Below are positions 54,199 to 63,886 of a stretch of DNA of 64,000 nt, in pieces. Under the pieces are notes generated by a model, which saw nothing but the letters and a program-made list of their open reading frames with translations, was not told the DNA's origin and searched no databases. A program made the translations under genes and the position numbers. The DNA lies in the NCBI RefSeq assembly GCF_007667275.1, contig NZ_VDQT01000002.1, positions 744,001-808,000 of the forward strand, given 5' to 3'. This DNA is from Stenotrophomonas rhizophila. GTDB taxonomy: Bacteria; Pseudomonadota; Gammaproteobacteria; Xanthomonadales; Xanthomonadaceae. Position 1 is the first letter of the stretch; each line of letters begins with the position of its first letter.

Positions 54199-54813
54199 TC
54201 AGGCATCGATGCCGAACCGGTGCATGAGCTTGCCGAAACTACGGCTGTCGTTCGCGGTATCGGCGTGCAGCCCGGCCAGGCGGGCGCCGCGCACATTGAC
54301 GAACAGATCGTCGACGAACAGGGTGCGGGTGGGACGTGCGTCGAGCCGTTCCACCGCTTTCAGGAACACCGCCGTGTCTGGCTTGCGGCCACCCAGTTCG
54401 CCGCTGCACAGGATGCGTCCTTCCAGCATCGGGGCCAGCGTGGGCAGGATGCGCGGAATGGTCTGCGCCATCAGCGTGCCGTTGTTGGTGAGGATGGCGA
54501 TGGGCAGCGTGCGCGCGATGCGCTCCACGTGTTCGACCACGCCGGCCTGGGGAGGTGACGCGGCAATGCGCGCCTGCTGCCAGTGCGCGATGCTGATCGG
54601 GACGCCCAGCGCAGCGCTCAACTGCTGCAGGTAGGTGGCGATGTCCAGGCCCAAGTCGAACTGCCGTTCCAGGCCACTGTCGAACAGCGCGGCGTGCACC
54701 TGCGCGGGCGTGCGTCCGCAGGCGTCGGCCAGGTGGCGCACGCGCAGGTGCCTGGCGTAGTTCACCAGTACGCCATCGAAATCCAGCAGCAGGCAGTCCA
54801 GCGCAACCGGCAT
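54199..54813 (-). CDS. HAD-superfamily hydrolase
   Basis: Phosphatase-like protein of 204 residues. Motif I is DFDGVLV with the nucleophile Asp, motif II is AILTNNG, motif III is KPDTAVF (Lys), and motif IV is LFVDDLFVN. A helical cap lies between motifs I and II. ATG 54813 (MPVALDCLLLDFDG) places motif I at the usual N-terminal position. The substrate is unknown. Confidence 0.85.
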   Translation of the reverse strand: MPVALDCLLLDFDGVLVNYARHLRVRHLADACGRTPAQVHAALFDSGLERQFDLGLDIATYLQQLSAALGVPISIAHWQQARIAASPPQAGVVEHVERIARTLPIAILTNNGTLMAQTIPRILPTLAPMLEGRILCSGELGGRKPDTAVFLKAVERLDARPTRTLFVDDLFVNVRGARLAGLHADTANDSRSFGKLMHRFGIDA

Positions 54814-54939
54814 GAGTGCACTCGTATGCGAAGCGGAAGCCGACGTTACCGCACTGGCGGCATTCGCTGCGACATCCCGTCGCACCACGCCGGGGGCGGG
54901 GCTGCCTAGAATTGCGGGGACTTGAAGAGGGAGAACGCC

Positions 54940-55386
54940 GTGAAACTGTTTGTTCCCGTGATGCTGGCAGGTCTGGCGCTGGCGCCGGCCGCGCAGGCGC
55001 GCGTATGCGCGATCAACCTGGACAGCACCGACCAGATGAGCTTCAGCAGCAAGGAGATCAAGGTCGCCGCGGACTGCAGCCAGGTGAAGTTGACCCTGCG
55101 CCACACCGGCAGGCTGGCCGCCACGGCGATGGGCCACAACTGGGTGCTGACGAAAACGGCAGATTACCAGCCGGTGGCGATGGCCGGCATGCGGATGACC
55201 CTGGCCGACAGCTACCTGCCGAAGAAAGACCCGCGCGTGCTGGCGCATACGGCGGTGATCGGCGGTGGGCAGAGCACCAGCGTGACGTTCTCCACCGCAG
55301 CGCTGCGCAAGGGCGGGGACTACACCTTCTTCTGCTCGTTCCCCGGGCATTTCGCAATGATGAAAGGAAAATTCATCTTCAACTGA
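54940..55386 (+). CDS. azu: Azurin, periplasmic blue copper protein
   Basis: Small periplasmic electron carrier of 148 residues. The signal peptide is VKLFVPVMLAGLALAPAAQA. The type 1 copper ligands are His66 (GHNWVL), Cys132, His137 and Met141 or Met140 in FFCSFPGHFAMM. Cys23 and Cys46 form the usual N-terminal disulfide. GTG 54940 is preceded by GAAGAGGGAG. Its last codons form one arm of a perfect palindrome with the downstream repeat unit. Confidence 0.95.
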   Translation: MKLFVPVMLAGLALAPAAQARVCAINLDSTDQMSFSSKEIKVAADCSQVKLTLRHTGRLAATAMGHNWVLTKTADYQPVAMAGMRMTLADSYLPKKDPRVLAHTAVIGGGQSTSVTFSTAALRKGGDYTFFCSFPGHFAMMKGKFIFN

Positions 55387-55397
55387 AGATGAATTTT
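55368..55397 (+). terminator. Palindrome spanning the azurin stop codon
   Basis: AAAATTCATCTTC (55368-55380) and GAAGATGAATTTT (55385-55397) are perfectly complementary around AACT, so the last azurin codons and stop lie in a 13-bp stem that ends in four T. It could terminate transcription or protect the 3' end. Confidence 0.65.
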
Positions 55398-55543
55398 CCG
55401 GTAGCTACCGACCGTTGGTCGGTAGACCTTCGCGTGACGACCAACGGTCGTCACCTACCTGTATGAAGATCAATTTTCCGGTAGCTACCGACCGTTGGTC
55501 GGTAGACCTTCGCGGGCCGGCCAACGGCCGTCACCTACCCGCA
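55384..55543. repeat. Two tandem 80-bp units, each with an inverted pair of GTAG REPs
   Basis: Units 55384-55463 and 55464-55543 each begin TGAAGAT(G/C)AATTTTCC. Each carries a plus REP (55401-55425, 55481-55505; CTACCGACC/GGTCGGTAG arms) and a minus REP (55434-55458, 55514-55538). In unit 2 the minus REP has changed to GGCC/GGCC arms. The right end overlaps the last codons and TGA of hemL. Confidence 0.88.
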
Positions 55544-56823
55544 ACCACCTTGAACGCTTCGCGGGCGGCTTCGAGCGTCGCTTCGATGATGCTGTCATCG
55601 TGCGCGCTGGACAGGAACCCGGCCTCGTAGGCCGACGGCGCCAGGAACACGCCACGTTCCAGCATTGCGTGGAAGAAGCGGTTGAACGCCGCGGTGTCGC
55701 AGGCAGTGGCCTGGCTGTAGGTCTCCACCTTCTGGTCGGTGAAGAACAGCCCGAACATCGCGCCCACCTGGTTGGTGGTCACGGCCACGCCGGCGTCGGC
55801 GGCCGCCGCTTCCAGCCCCGCGCACAGGCGCGCGCTGGCGGCGGACAGACGGTCGTGGAAGCCCGGTTCCTGCACCAGCTCCAGCATCGCCAGCCCGGCG
55901 GCCATGGCCACCGGATTGCCGCTCAGCGTGCCGGCCTGGTAGATCGGGCCGGCCGGCGCGATCTGCGACATCAATTCGCGGCGGCCACCGTAGGCGCCCA
56001 CCGGCATGCCGCCGCCGATGATCTTGCCGAACGTGGTCAGGTCCGGGGTGATCCCGTAGTGCGCCTGCGCGCCACCCAGGGCCACGCGGAAGCCGGTCAT
56101 CACTTCATCGAAGATCAGCACCGTGCCGTTCTGCGTGCACAGGTCACGAAGGTGCTGCAGGTAGCCATCGCGCGGCGGGATGCAGTTGGCGTTGCCCACC
56201 ACCGGCTCGATGATCAGCCCGGCGATGTCCGCGCCCTGTTCGGCGAACAGCGCCGTGGCCGCCTCGAAATCGTTGTAGGGCAGGGTCAGGGTCAGTTCGC
56301 TCAGGCCCGCCGGCACGCCGGGCGAAGTCGGCACGCCCAGGGTCAACATGCCGCTGCCGGCCTTGACCAGGAACGAGTCGCCATGGCCGTGGTAGCAGCC
56401 TTCGAACTTGACGATGCGGTTGCGGCCGGTGGCGCCGCGCGCCAGCCGGATCGCCGACAGCGTCGCCTCGGTGCCCGAGTTGACCATGCGCACCATCTCG
56501 CACGAGGGCACCAGCCGGGTCAGGGTTTCGGCCATGGTGACTTCGGCGGCGCACGGGGCGCCGAACGACAGGCCGTTGTTGATCGCGTGCTTGACTGCCT
56601 GGCGCACGGCGCTGTGGTTGTGGCCGACGATCATCGGGCCCCACGAACCCACGTAATCGATATAACGGTTGCCGTCGACGTCGTACAGGTACGGGCCGTC
56701 GGCGCGCTCGACGAAGAACGGCTCGCCACCCACTGACTTGAACGCGCGCACCGGCGAGTTGACGCCGCCCGGCAGCAGCGCCTGGGCACGGGTGAACAGG
56801 GCGTGGGACTGGTCGTGGTTCAT
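55531..56823 (-). CDS. hemL: Glutamate-1-semialdehyde 2,1-aminomutase
   Basis: PLP enzyme of 430 residues that makes 5-aminolevulinate in the C5 heme pathway. Blocks are [71 protein letters not shown] and the PLP lysine in [18 protein letters not shown]. Its final Gly-Arg-stop codons (GGT AGG TGA) are read from a GTAG REP. The start overlaps the thiE stop by 4 bp. Confidence 0.96.
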   Translation of the reverse strand: MNHDQSHALFTRAQALLPGGVNSPVRAFKSVGGEPFFVERADGPYLYDVDGNRYIDYVGSWGPMIVGHNHSAVRQAVKHAINNGLSFGAPCAAEVTMAETLTRLVPSCEMVRMVNSGTEATLSAIRLARGATGRNRIVKFEGCYHGHGDSFLVKAGSGMLTLGVPTSPGVPAGLSELTLTLPYNDFEAATALFAEQGADIAGLIIEPVVGNANCIPPRDGYLQHLRDLCTQNGTVLIFDEVMTGFRVALGGAQAHYGITPDLTTFGKIIGGGMPVGAYGGRRELMSQIAPAGPIYQAGTLSGNPVAMAAGLAMLELVQEPGFHDRLSAASARLCAGLEAAAADAGVAVTTNQVGAMFGLFFTDQKVETYSQATACDTAAFNRFFHAMLERGVFLAPSAYEAGFLSSAHDDSIIEATLEAAREAFKVVAGR

Positions 56824-57467
56824 GCGGAAGCTTCCTGGAAACGGGCGAGGTAGGCACGCAGCGTGGCGACCGGGTCGGGCGCGGCGAACACGCCACTGAC
56901 CACGGCCACCAGGTCGGCGCCGGCGCCGATGAGCGGGCCCACATTGTCCGGGGTCAGCCCGCCGATCGCCACCCGCGGCACGCCAAGTGCGGCGCTTTGC
57001 CGCAGCAGGTCGGGGTGGGCGCGGCTGCTGGTGATCTTGGTGGTGGTGGGGAAAAAGGCGCCGAAGGCCACGTAGTTGGCGCCCGCGGCGATGGCGCGGT
57101 CGGCGTTGTCCAGCTGGTCGTAGCAGGAGGCGCCGATGATGGCATCCGGGCCGAGCAGGGCGCGGGCGGCACCGATGTCGCCGTCGCTGCCGCCCAGGTG
57201 CACGCCCGCGGCGCCGACCTCGCCGGCCAGCGCCGGATCATCGTTGATGATCAGCGGCACCCCGTGGGCAGCGCAGAGCGGCTGCAGGGCGAGCGCCTGT
57301 TCCCGCCGCAGGGCGGCGCTGGCGGTCTTGTTGCGGTACTGCAGCCAGGTCGGGCCTGCCGCCAGCAGCGGCGCCACGCGCGCCAGCAGGCGGGCGGTAT
57401 CGGGCTCGTCGGGGGTGATCAGGTACACGCCGCGCGCGGGCGCGGTCGGGGAAGCAGGGGCTGTCAT
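56820..57467 (-). CDS. thiE: Thiamine-phosphate synthase
   Basis: Joins HMP-PP and thiazole phosphate to thiamin phosphate; 215 residues with the TIM-barrel signatures [72 protein letters not shown] and [11 protein letters not shown]. It is coupled to hemL by an ATGA overlap, not to other thi genes. I see no TPP riboswitch upstream of it, unlike thiC. Confidence 0.95.
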   Translation of the reverse strand: MTAPASPTAPARGVYLITPDEPDTARLLARVAPLLAAGPTWLQYRNKTASAALRREQALALQPLCAAHGVPLIINDDPALAGEVGAAGVHLGGSDGDIGAARALLGPDAIIGASCYDQLDNADRAIAAGANYVAFGAFFPTTTKITSSRAHPDLLRQSAALGVPRVAIGGLTPDNVGPLIGAGADLVAVVSGVFAAPDPVATLRAYLARFQEASA

Positions 57468-57539
57468 CGATGGCTACCGGTAGCGCGGCGGGAGTGGGAC
57501 AATGGCCTATGACCGTACTGCCCAACGCCTGATTATCCG

Positions 57540-57731
57540 ATGACCGACGTCACTGCCACCACCTTCCGCACCTGGATGTGCGTTGTCTGCGGCTTCATCT
57601 ACCGGGAGGTCGACGGCCTGCCTGAAGAGGGCATTGCCCCGGGCACCGCGTGGGAGGACGTGCCCGACACGTGGACCTGCCCGGACTGCGGCGTGACCAA
57701 GGACGATTTCGAAATGGTCGAGATGGATTGA
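57540..57731 (+). CDS. Rubredoxin
   Basis: One-iron electron carrier of 63 residues with the two Cys pairs CVVCG and CPDCG, and the conserved GLPEEGIAPGTAWEDVPDTWTCPDCG, shown here in its parts GIAPGTAWEDVPD and CPDCGVTKDDF. It is divergent from thiE and convergent with the SirB1-type gene. The redox partner is not evident locally. Confidence 0.96.
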   Translation: MTDVTATTFRTWMCVVCGFIYREVDGLPEEGIAPGTAWEDVPDTWTCPDCGVTKDDFEMVEMD

Positions 57732-57742
57732 TACAAGGCGGG

Positions 57743-58588
57743 TCAGTGCAGCCGGGGTACCCGGCCGCCGAGTTCCACCAGCTTCTCGCGTACCCACTGG
57801 GCATCGTTGGCCTGGCCATTGCGCTGCAGGTACAGCGCCAGGTCGTGGCGCGCCCCCGCTTGGTAATCCAGCTGCAGGTAGGCCAGCCCGCGGTCGCGCA
57901 GGGCGTCGTCCTGTTCCGGTGCCAGTTTGAGCAGGCGGTCGGCACTGCGCGCGGCGCGGTCCCACTCGCTGCGCTCCACGTACACCCCATGCAGGTTGCG
58001 CAGCATGCGCATCAGGATCGCGCGCGCCGGGGCGGCGTCCAGGATCTGCGCCAGCACCTGGTCGTCGGGCGTTTCGCCGCCCAGGTGCGACCGTGCGCGT
58101 TCGCGCAGCTCCTCCACGTCCAGCGGTCGCCCGCCATTGAACGGGTCCATCACCAGCATGCCGTCGTCCACTGGGAGGCGCACCAGGAAATGGCCGGGGA
58201 AGGACACCCCGTCCAGCGGGATGCCCAGCCGCCGTGCCACTTCCATCTGCACCATGGCCAGCGAGATCGGGTTGCCCAGGCGGCGTTCGAACACCTGGTT
58301 GAGGTAGCTGTTGCGCGGGTCGTAGTACTCGCCATGGTCGCCGCCGTAGCCCAGCTCGTCGAACAGGTGGCGATTGACCGCGGCGATCTTGAGCGGCCAA
58401 TGCGCGATCGTGTCCACCTCGCCGCGCAGGTGGTCGGCATGGCTCTGCACCAGGGCGTCGTAGACCTGCGGGTCGAGGTCGGGGTATTCGTCGCGTGCGA
58501 TCAGCAGGGCCGTGGGCAACAGCGGCAGCGCCTCGTCGTCCAGTTCGGCCAGGGAATCCCACGCCGGCAATGTCATGTGCCCCTGCAT
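57743..58588 (-). CDS. SirB1-family protein (transglutaminase-like fold with TPR tail)
   Basis: Protein of 281 residues. The central transglutaminase-like region has NRHLFDELGYGGDHGEYYDPRNSYLNQVFERRLGNPISLAMV and VSFPGHFLVRLP, and the C-terminus is TPR-like (RAARSADRLLKLAPEQDDALRDRGLAYLQLDYQAGARHDLALYL). This is the SirB1/transglut_core2 architecture of unknown biochemical role. ATG 58588 is used; an ATG 4 codons inside is possible. Confidence 0.85.
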   Translation of the reverse strand: MQGHMTLPAWDSLAELDDEALPLLPTALLIARDEYPDLDPQVYDALVQSHADHLRGEVDTIAHWPLKIAAVNRHLFDELGYGGDHGEYYDPRNSYLNQVFERRLGNPISLAMVQMEVARRLGIPLDGVSFPGHFLVRLPVDDGMLVMDPFNGGRPLDVEELRERARSHLGGETPDDQVLAQILDAAPARAILMRMLRNLHGVYVERSEWDRAARSADRLLKLAPEQDDALRDRGLAYLQLDYQAGARHDLALYLQRNGQANDAQWVREKLVELGGRVPRLH

Positions 58589-58662
58589 GGACACAGACTG
58601 GCGACAATCGCGGCCCGATTCAAGCGGTGCGGCGTGAAAGACGCCGCACCGGAAGCCCCGGT

Positions 58663-59118
58663 TCAGGGCTGGTCGGCGATGCCCGGGCCGAAGGTGAGCA
58701 GGGCACCGTCCTGCAGGCCCAGTTTCTCGGCCTGGCCGGCGTTGAGCTCCAGCACGTAGCGGGCCGGGCCGCTGCTGGGATAGGGCGGGCACCGGTCGCC
58801 GGCCGAGCACGGCGGCACGTCGCGCTGCTGGCTGACCAGCCGGCGCTCGTCGTCGAAGTACAGGATATCCAGCGCGATCCGGGTGTTCTTCATCCAGTAG
58901 GCCTGCAGTTCCTCGCGGTCGTGCAGGAACAGCATGCCGTGGTCGACCGGCATCTCGTCGCGGAACATCAGGCCGCGGGTACGGGCTTCGTCATTGGTCG
59001 CCAGTTCCACCTGGTAGCGCGCGCCCCCCAGTTCGACCCAGTGGCTGGCCCCGGCGCTGGCGCAGCCGGACAGGGTGAGCAGCAGGAGCAACGGCAGCAG
59101 CAGACGCATCAGGGGCAT
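58663..59118 (-). CDS. DUF192-family lipoprotein
   Basis: Lipoprotein of 151 residues with lipobox LSGC and a DUF192 domain (YQVELATNDEARTRGLMFRDEMPVDHGMLFLHDREELQAYWMKNTRIALDILYFD). The family is widespread and of unknown function. ATG 59118 has GAGG 8 bp upstream. It lies 46 bp downstream of rpiA on the same strand. Confidence 0.87.
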   Translation of the reverse strand: MPLMRLLLPLLLLLTLSGCASAGASHWVELGGARYQVELATNDEARTRGLMFRDEMPVDHGMLFLHDREELQAYWMKNTRIALDILYFDDERRLVSQQRDVPPCSAGDRCPPYPSSGPARYVLELNAGQAEKLGLQDGALLTFGPGIADQP

Positions 59119-59164
59119 ACGCGGACCTCACAGGGGAGCCGGCACGGGCGTGCCGGCGGGAGTA

Positions 59165-59812
59165 TCAGAACACCTTCGGCGGTTCGCCGCCAACAATCAC
59201 CACGTCGGCCGGGCGGCGCGCGAACAGCCCCACGCAGACCACGCCGGGCAGCTGGTTGAGCTCGCGCTCCAGTGCGACCGGGTCGGTGATCTGCAGGTTG
59301 TGGATGTCCAGGATCTGGTTGCCGTTGTCGGTGACCACGCCTTCGCGCCACGCCGGCTGGCCGCCGGTCATGTCCATGATGGTGCGTGCAACCGCGCTGC
59401 GTGCCATGGGAATCACTTCCACCGGCAGCGGGAAGCGGCCCAGCACCGGCACCTGCTTGCTCGGGTCGATGATGCAGACGAAACGTTCGCTGGCTTCGGC
59501 GATGATCTTTTCGCGGGTCAATGCAGCGCCACCGCCCTTGATCAGGCACTTGTTGCCGTCGCATTCGTCGGCACCGTCCACGTACAGGGACAACCTGCCG
59601 GAGTGGTTGAGCTCCATCACTTCGATCCCGTGCTGGCGCAGCCGCGCGGTGCTCTGCTCCGAGCTGGACACGGTGGCCTTGATGCGATGCTGGATGCGGG
59701 CCAGGCCGTCGATGAAGTAGGCAACGGTGGAACCGGTGCCGACGCCGACGATCATGTCGTCTTCGACGTATTCCAGGGCTTTTTCTGCGGCAAGGCGTTT
59801 GGCTTCGGACAT
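59165..59812 (-). CDS. rpiA: Ribose-5-phosphate isomerase A
   Basis: Interconverts ribose-5-P and ribulose-5-P in the pentose phosphate pathway; 215 residues. Signatures are [64 protein letters not shown] and the catalytic-region blocks after it. ATG 59812 ([13 protein letters not shown]) is the family N-terminus. The EVE-domain gene ends 26 bp upstream. Confidence 0.96.
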   Translation of the reverse strand: MSEAKRLAAEKALEYVEDDMIVGVGTGSTVAYFIDGLARIQHRIKATVSSSEQSTARLRQHGIEVMELNHSGRLSLYVDGADECDGNKCLIKGGGAALTREKIIAEASERFVCIIDPSKQVPVLGRFPLPVEVIPMARSAVARTIMDMTGGQPAWREGVVTDNGNQILDIHNLQITDPVALERELNQLPGVVCVGLFARRPADVVIVGGEPPKVF

Positions 59813-59838
59813 GGCGGGAAACTCGTACGGGAAAGGGG

Positions 59839-60311
<473 letters not shown>

Positions 60312-60315
<4 letters not shown>

Positions 60316-60926
60316 GCGTCGTTCTGTTCGGGTAGGTAGCGACCAGGGGTCGGTACGGGGGTGATCGTCGTGGCGTCGGTACAGATCGCATCCACCGCTA
60401 CGTCCCAGGGCTGCACCGGCAGTGCGTCGACCTGCTGCACCGAAAATCCGACACCGACCAGCCAGGGCGGCGCCGGGCGCGACTGGCGGAAGGCGAAGCT
60501 GCGATCATACCAGCCGCCCCCCATGCCAAGCCGTCGGCCCTGCACGTCGAACCCCACCAGCGGGGCCACCACCAGCGCCATCTGCGCTGGGGCGAGGGTG
60601 TCGCCAATGGCAACGTCGGGTTCGGGAATGCCGTAACGATTGGCCGTGAGTGGCTGTCCGGGACGCCATGGCGCGAAGCGCAGGGTGTCGCCGGCCAGCA
60701 CCGGCAGACAATACGTGGCGGTGTCGGGCAGGCGCATCTGCCAACGGTGCAGGGCGATCTCGCCGTCCAGCGCCCAGTAGCCGGCCACGTGCCCGTCAGT
60801 GGGCGCGAAGGGCAGGGCCAGCAGCGCATCGGCAAGCTGTTCGGCGGCGGCCAGGCGCTGCGCGGCGGGGATGTCTCGGCGGCGTTGGCGCAGCTGCTGG
60901 CGCAGTGCGGAGCGCGGGTCGGTCAT
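60312..60926 (-). CDS. fthC: 5-formyltetrahydrofolate cyclo-ligase
   Basis: ATP-dependent conversion of 5-formyl-THF to 5,10-methenyl-THF; 204 residues. Blocks include RRRDIPAAQRLAAAEQLADALL, VAGYWALDGEIAL and the C-terminal signature LVGFDVQGRRLGMGGGWYDRSF. It follows 6S RNA in the conserved zapA-ssrS-fthC (ygfA) order. Its last 17 residues (PVPTPGRYLPEQNDA and neighbours) are encoded by a GTAG repeat-like element, so the C-terminus appears to be extended or replaced by a REP. Confidence 0.93.
60332..60354 (+). repeat. GTAG REP-like element inside the 3' end of fthC
   Basis: GTAGGTAGCGACC and GGTCGGTAC with AGG between: the GACC/GGTC subfamily with one arm partly degraded. It is translated in the minus orientation as part of the FthC C-terminus. 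Confidence 0.7.
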
Positions 60927-60953
60927 GCCTGGGTCCGTAAGAGCCGGATAAAA

Positions 60954-60986
60954 CAAGAGCGACGTCCCGATGGGGCGTCGCTCTTG
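60954..60986 (-). terminator. Terminator downstream of 6S RNA
   Basis: CAAGAGCGACG (60954-60964) and CGTCGCTCTTG (60976-60986) pair over 11 bp. On the minus strand TTTTAT follows. It lies just past the 6S RNA 3' end and before fthC, so it may end ssrS while allowing some read-through. Confidence 0.85.
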
Positions 60987-60994
60987 CCGGAATA

Positions 60995-61182
60995 CTGCAT
61001 TCTCCGCGGTGACGATGCGTGCGAAACGACCTTGAACCCGGGGTTCAAGTGGGTACGCTGGGACTCCTTCGGGCTTCCCGCTACAAGGCGGACCTGCACT
61101 CCCGGCGCCGTCGCGCACCCGTGGTCGTAATTAAGGGACAAGGCGAATGTTTGCACACGCCGTCGTTCACAGCAGAGAACGC
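60995..61182 (-). ncRNA. ssrS: 6S RNA
   Basis: Small RNA of about 188 nt that binds sigma-70 RNA polymerase as a promoter mimic. Support: it lies between zapA and fthC, the conserved gammaproteobacterial locus. Near the 3' side it has CTTGAACCCCGGGTTCAAGG, matching the conserved E. coli 6S element. The 5' end (GCGTTCTCTGC) can pair with the 3' end (GCGGAGAATGC). A TATAAT box on the minus strand (61194-61189) is placed for a start near 61182. Exact ends are estimated. Confidence 0.88.
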
Positions 61183-61290
61183 ACGGCCATTATAGCCAAC
61201 CCGACCGGATCGGATACCCCGTTCGTCGGTCCAATTACACACCAATTCAGAACCATGAAAACCGCGTATGCATCGATGCACGCGTGCGGA

Positions 61291-61587
61291 TCAGGCCCCG
61301 TCGATCGCCCGGTCCAGGCGCCTGTTCAGATCCGCCAGCGTCTGCTGCAGCGCCACCGCCTGGCGGGCGTGGTCGTCGCGCAGCTGCTGCAGCTCGTGCG
61401 CCAGGTTGAGCGCGGCCAGCACGGCAATCCGGTCGACCGCCGCCATCCGGTTGCTGCCGCGGATCTCGCGCATCTTGGCGTCCAGCAGGCGCGCGGCGGC
61501 GGTAAGGCTTTCGCGTTCGTCGGCGCCCACGCCCACGGTGTATTCGCGATCCAGGATGCGGACACTGACCGGTTCGGTCTGGCTCAT
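61291..61587 (-). CDS. zapA: Cell division protein ZapA
   Basis: FtsZ-bundling protein of 98 residues: VSVRILDREYTVGVGADERESLTAAARLLDAKMREIRGSNRMAAVDRIAVLAALNLAHEL is the ZapA domain (quoted pieces: RILDREYTVG, RMAAVDRIAVLAALNLAHEL), followed by a coiled coil. It acts at the Z-ring in the cytoplasm. Its ATG overlaps the stop of the upstream coiled-coil gene (ATGA). Confidence 0.93.
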   Translation of the reverse strand: MSQTEPVSVRILDREYTVGVGADERESLTAAARLLDAKMREIRGSNRMAAVDRIAVLAALNLAHELQQLRDDHARQAVALQQTLADLNRRLDRAIDGA

Positions 61588-61805
61588 GTGTGCTGCTCCA
61601 GCGATTTGAGCCGGGTGATCATGGCTTCGACCCGCGAGCGGGCCTGTTCGTTCTTGGCCAGCAGCTGCGAGCGCTCGTTGACCAGCGTCTCCTGCTGGTG
61701 GCGCAGGCTGCGGTTTTCCTCGGCCAGGCGCTGGTTGCGTTCCAGCAACGCCTCCACCCGGGCGGCAAAGGCCTGCAATTGGGCGATGGCATCGGCGGGT
61801 TCCAT
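61584..61805 (-). CDS. Small coiled-coil protein upstream of zapA (ZapB-like, TIGR02449 type)
   Basis: Protein of about 73 residues, almost entirely heptad-patterned coiled coil (LERNQRLAEENRSLRHQQETLVNERSQLLAKNEQARSRVEAMITRLKSLEQ). It is coupled to zapA by a 4-bp overlap. The position and coiled-coil form suggest a Z-ring accessory partner of ZapA. ATG 61805 (MEPADAIAQ) is used; ATG 61823 is possible. Confidence 0.82.
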   Translation of the reverse strand: MEPADAIAQLQAFAARVEALLERNQRLAEENRSLRHQQETLVNERSQLLAKNEQARSRVEAMITRLKSLEQHT

Positions 61806-61957
61806 GTCCGGCACGATAGGCAAGGGGAGTGGAGGCGGTCAAGCGAATTCACGCGGGTCGACCTGCCCCCCGGTTGCCACCAGTGGATTGATACACTGTG
61901 ACGCTGCCAACCCAGGGTTGTCGGTTGCGCCGGCACCCCACCTGATCGAGCCCCAAG

Positions 61958-62506
61958 ATGACCGAACTTCCAAGTGTCAATGACGTGAACCAGGCCAGCC
62001 AGGCGGCGGGCCTGGGCGCCAGTGCGGCCGAGCTGCACGGCGGCCTGTGCGGCTGGCTGTCGGCCGGCGGTGCGCCGGTGCGCGAATGGCCGGCACGGGT
62101 GCTGGCCGACGACAACGCGCCGACCCCGGCGGAGGGCGATGCGCTGGACCAGTTGATGCGTGCCAGCGTGGCGCAGCTGGAGGACCGCGACTTCGCCTTC
62201 GAGCTGCTGCTCGGCGAGGGCGATGACACCGCAGCACAGGCCGACGCCCTGTTCACCTGGGCGCGCGCGTTCCTGGGCGGCTTCGGGCTGGGCGCGGGCG
62301 GCACCCGTCCGACGCTGTCGGAAGAGGGTGAGGAAGCGCTCAACGACCTGGCCAAGCTGGCCCAGGCGTCGAGCGAGGACTTCGAAAGCGGCAACGATGA
62401 CGACGAAGATGCGCTGGCGGAAATCGAGGAGTTCATCCGCGTGGCGGTGCTGATCCTGCACGGCGACTGCGTGATGGCGGCGCGCCACCGGCAGCGCCTG
62501 AACTGA
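61958..62506 (+). CDS. ygfB: UPF0149 (YgfB) family protein
   Basis: Acidic protein of 182 residues with the family pattern ELHGGLCGWLSAGG at the N-terminus, FTWARAFLGGFGLG in the middle and EIEEFIRVAVLILHGD near the end. In Pseudomonas a YgfB protein modulates beta-lactamase (ampDh3) expression; the role here is unknown. pepP starts 1 bp after its stop, so the pair is co-transcribed, as in many gammaproteobacteria. Confidence 0.92.
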   Translation: MTELPSVNDVNQASQAAGLGASAAELHGGLCGWLSAGGAPVREWPARVLADDNAPTPAEGDALDQLMRASVAQLEDRDFAFELLLGEGDDTAAQADALFTWARAFLGGFGLGAGGTRPTLSEEGEEALNDLAKLAQASSEDFESGNDDDEDALAEIEEFIRVAVLILHGDCVMAARHRQRLN

Positions 62507-62507
62507 G

Positions 62508-63842
62508 ATGGACATCCACGCGTTGACCGGCATTTCCGCGGCCGAGTATGCCGCGCGTCGCCAGCAGTTGATGGAAATGGCAGGCGATGACGCCATCCTG
62601 GTGCTGCCGGCGGCCGCCGAACGGGTGCGCAGCCTGGATACGCATTACCCGTTCCGCCAGGATTCGGATTTCTGGTACCTGAGCGGCTTCCCGGAGCCGG
62701 AGGCAGTGCTGGTGCTGATCCCCGGCCGCCGCCATGGCGAAGTGATCCTGTTCTGCCGCGAACGCGATGCCGCGCGCGAGGCGTGGGACGGTGCGCGTGC
62801 CGGGCAGGAAGGCGCGGTGGCGAACTACGGGATGGACGATGCGTACCCGATCGACGATCTGGACGACATCCTGCCGGGACTGCTGGAAGGGCGTTCGCGG
62901 GTGTACTACCACTTCGGTCGCGATGCCGAGTTCGACCTGAAGCTGATCGGCTGGGTCAACCGGGTGCGTTCGCAGGTGCGCCATGGCGCGCAGCCGCCGC
63001 ACGAATTCCTGGAGCTGGGCCACCTGCTGCACGAGCAGCGCCTGTTCAAATCCAGCGCGGAAATCGCGTTGATGCAGCGCGCAGCGGACATCACCGTGCT
63101 GGCGCACCAGGCGGCGATGCAGGTAGCGCGGCCGGGCATCCACGAGTACGAACTGCAGGCCGACGTGGAGCGAGTGTTCCGCGCCCACGATGCCTGGGCG
63201 GCGTACGGCAGCATCGTCGGCACCGGTGCCAACGCCTGCATCCTGCACTACCGCGCCAACAACGCGCGCAGTCGCGATGGCGAACTGGTGCTGATCGATG
63301 CGGGTGCGGAGTATCGCGGCTATGCCAGCGACATCACCCGGACCTTCCCGGTCAACGGCCGCTTCAGTGCGGAGCAGCGCGCGCTGCACGACCTGGTGGG
63401 CGCGGCGCAGGCGGCAGCGCTGGCGCAGGCGCGCCCGGGCGTGCCCTATGAAGCGGGTCACCTGGCCGCGGTGCAGACCCTCACCGAGGGACTGCTGCAG
63501 CTGGGGCTGCTGAAGGGCACGCTGGAAGAGAACATCGCCGAAGGACACTACCAGCGTTTCTACCGGCACAAGACCGGGCACTGGCTGGGGCTGGACGTAC
63601 ACGACGTGGGCGACTACCGCCTGGCCGGCGATTCACGCCTGCTGGAAGTCGGCATGGCCTTCACCATCGAACCGGGCCTGTACATCGATGCGGACGACAC
63701 CAGCGTGGAAGCGCGCTGGCGCGGGATCGGCATCCGTACCGAGGATGACGTGGTGATCACCGACAGCGGGCATCAGGTGCTGACGGCTGGGCTGGCGCGA
63801 AGTGCTGATGAGATTGAAACGGAGATGGCTTCTGGTCGCTGA
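62508..63842 (+). CDS. pepP: Xaa-Pro aminopeptidase P
   Basis: Metallopeptidase of 444 residues that removes N-terminal residues before proline. An N-terminal creatinase-like domain (YPFRQDSDFWYLSGFPEPEAVLVL) is followed by the pita-bread domain with di-Mn ligands: LIDAGAEYRGYASDITRTFPV (two Asp), HKTGHWLGLDVHD (His), FTIEPGLYI (Glu) and GIRTEDDVVIT (Glu). It is complete. The downstream partner usual in this locus (ubiH) is not in the window; a compound palindrome follows instead. Confidence 0.95.
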   Translation: MDIHALTGISAAEYAARRQQLMEMAGDDAILVLPAAAERVRSLDTHYPFRQDSDFWYLSGFPEPEAVLVLIPGRRHGEVILFCRERDAAREAWDGARAGQEGAVANYGMDDAYPIDDLDDILPGLLEGRSRVYYHFGRDAEFDLKLIGWVNRVRSQVRHGAQPPHEFLELGHLLHEQRLFKSSAEIALMQRAADITVLAHQAAMQVARPGIHEYELQADVERVFRAHDAWAAYGSIVGTGANACILHYRANNARSRDGELVLIDAGAEYRGYASDITRTFPVNGRFSAEQRALHDLVGAAQAAALAQARPGVPYEAGHLAAVQTLTEGLLQLGLLKGTLEENIAEGHYQRFYRHKTGHWLGLDVHDVGDYRLAGDSRLLEVGMAFTIEPGLYIDADDTSVEARWRGIGIRTEDDVVITDSGHQVLTAGLARSADEIETEMASGR

Positions 63843-63886
63843 CTGCTGGGTTTGCGCTTAGAGCAGCGTTTCGGTTGCTACGTGCC

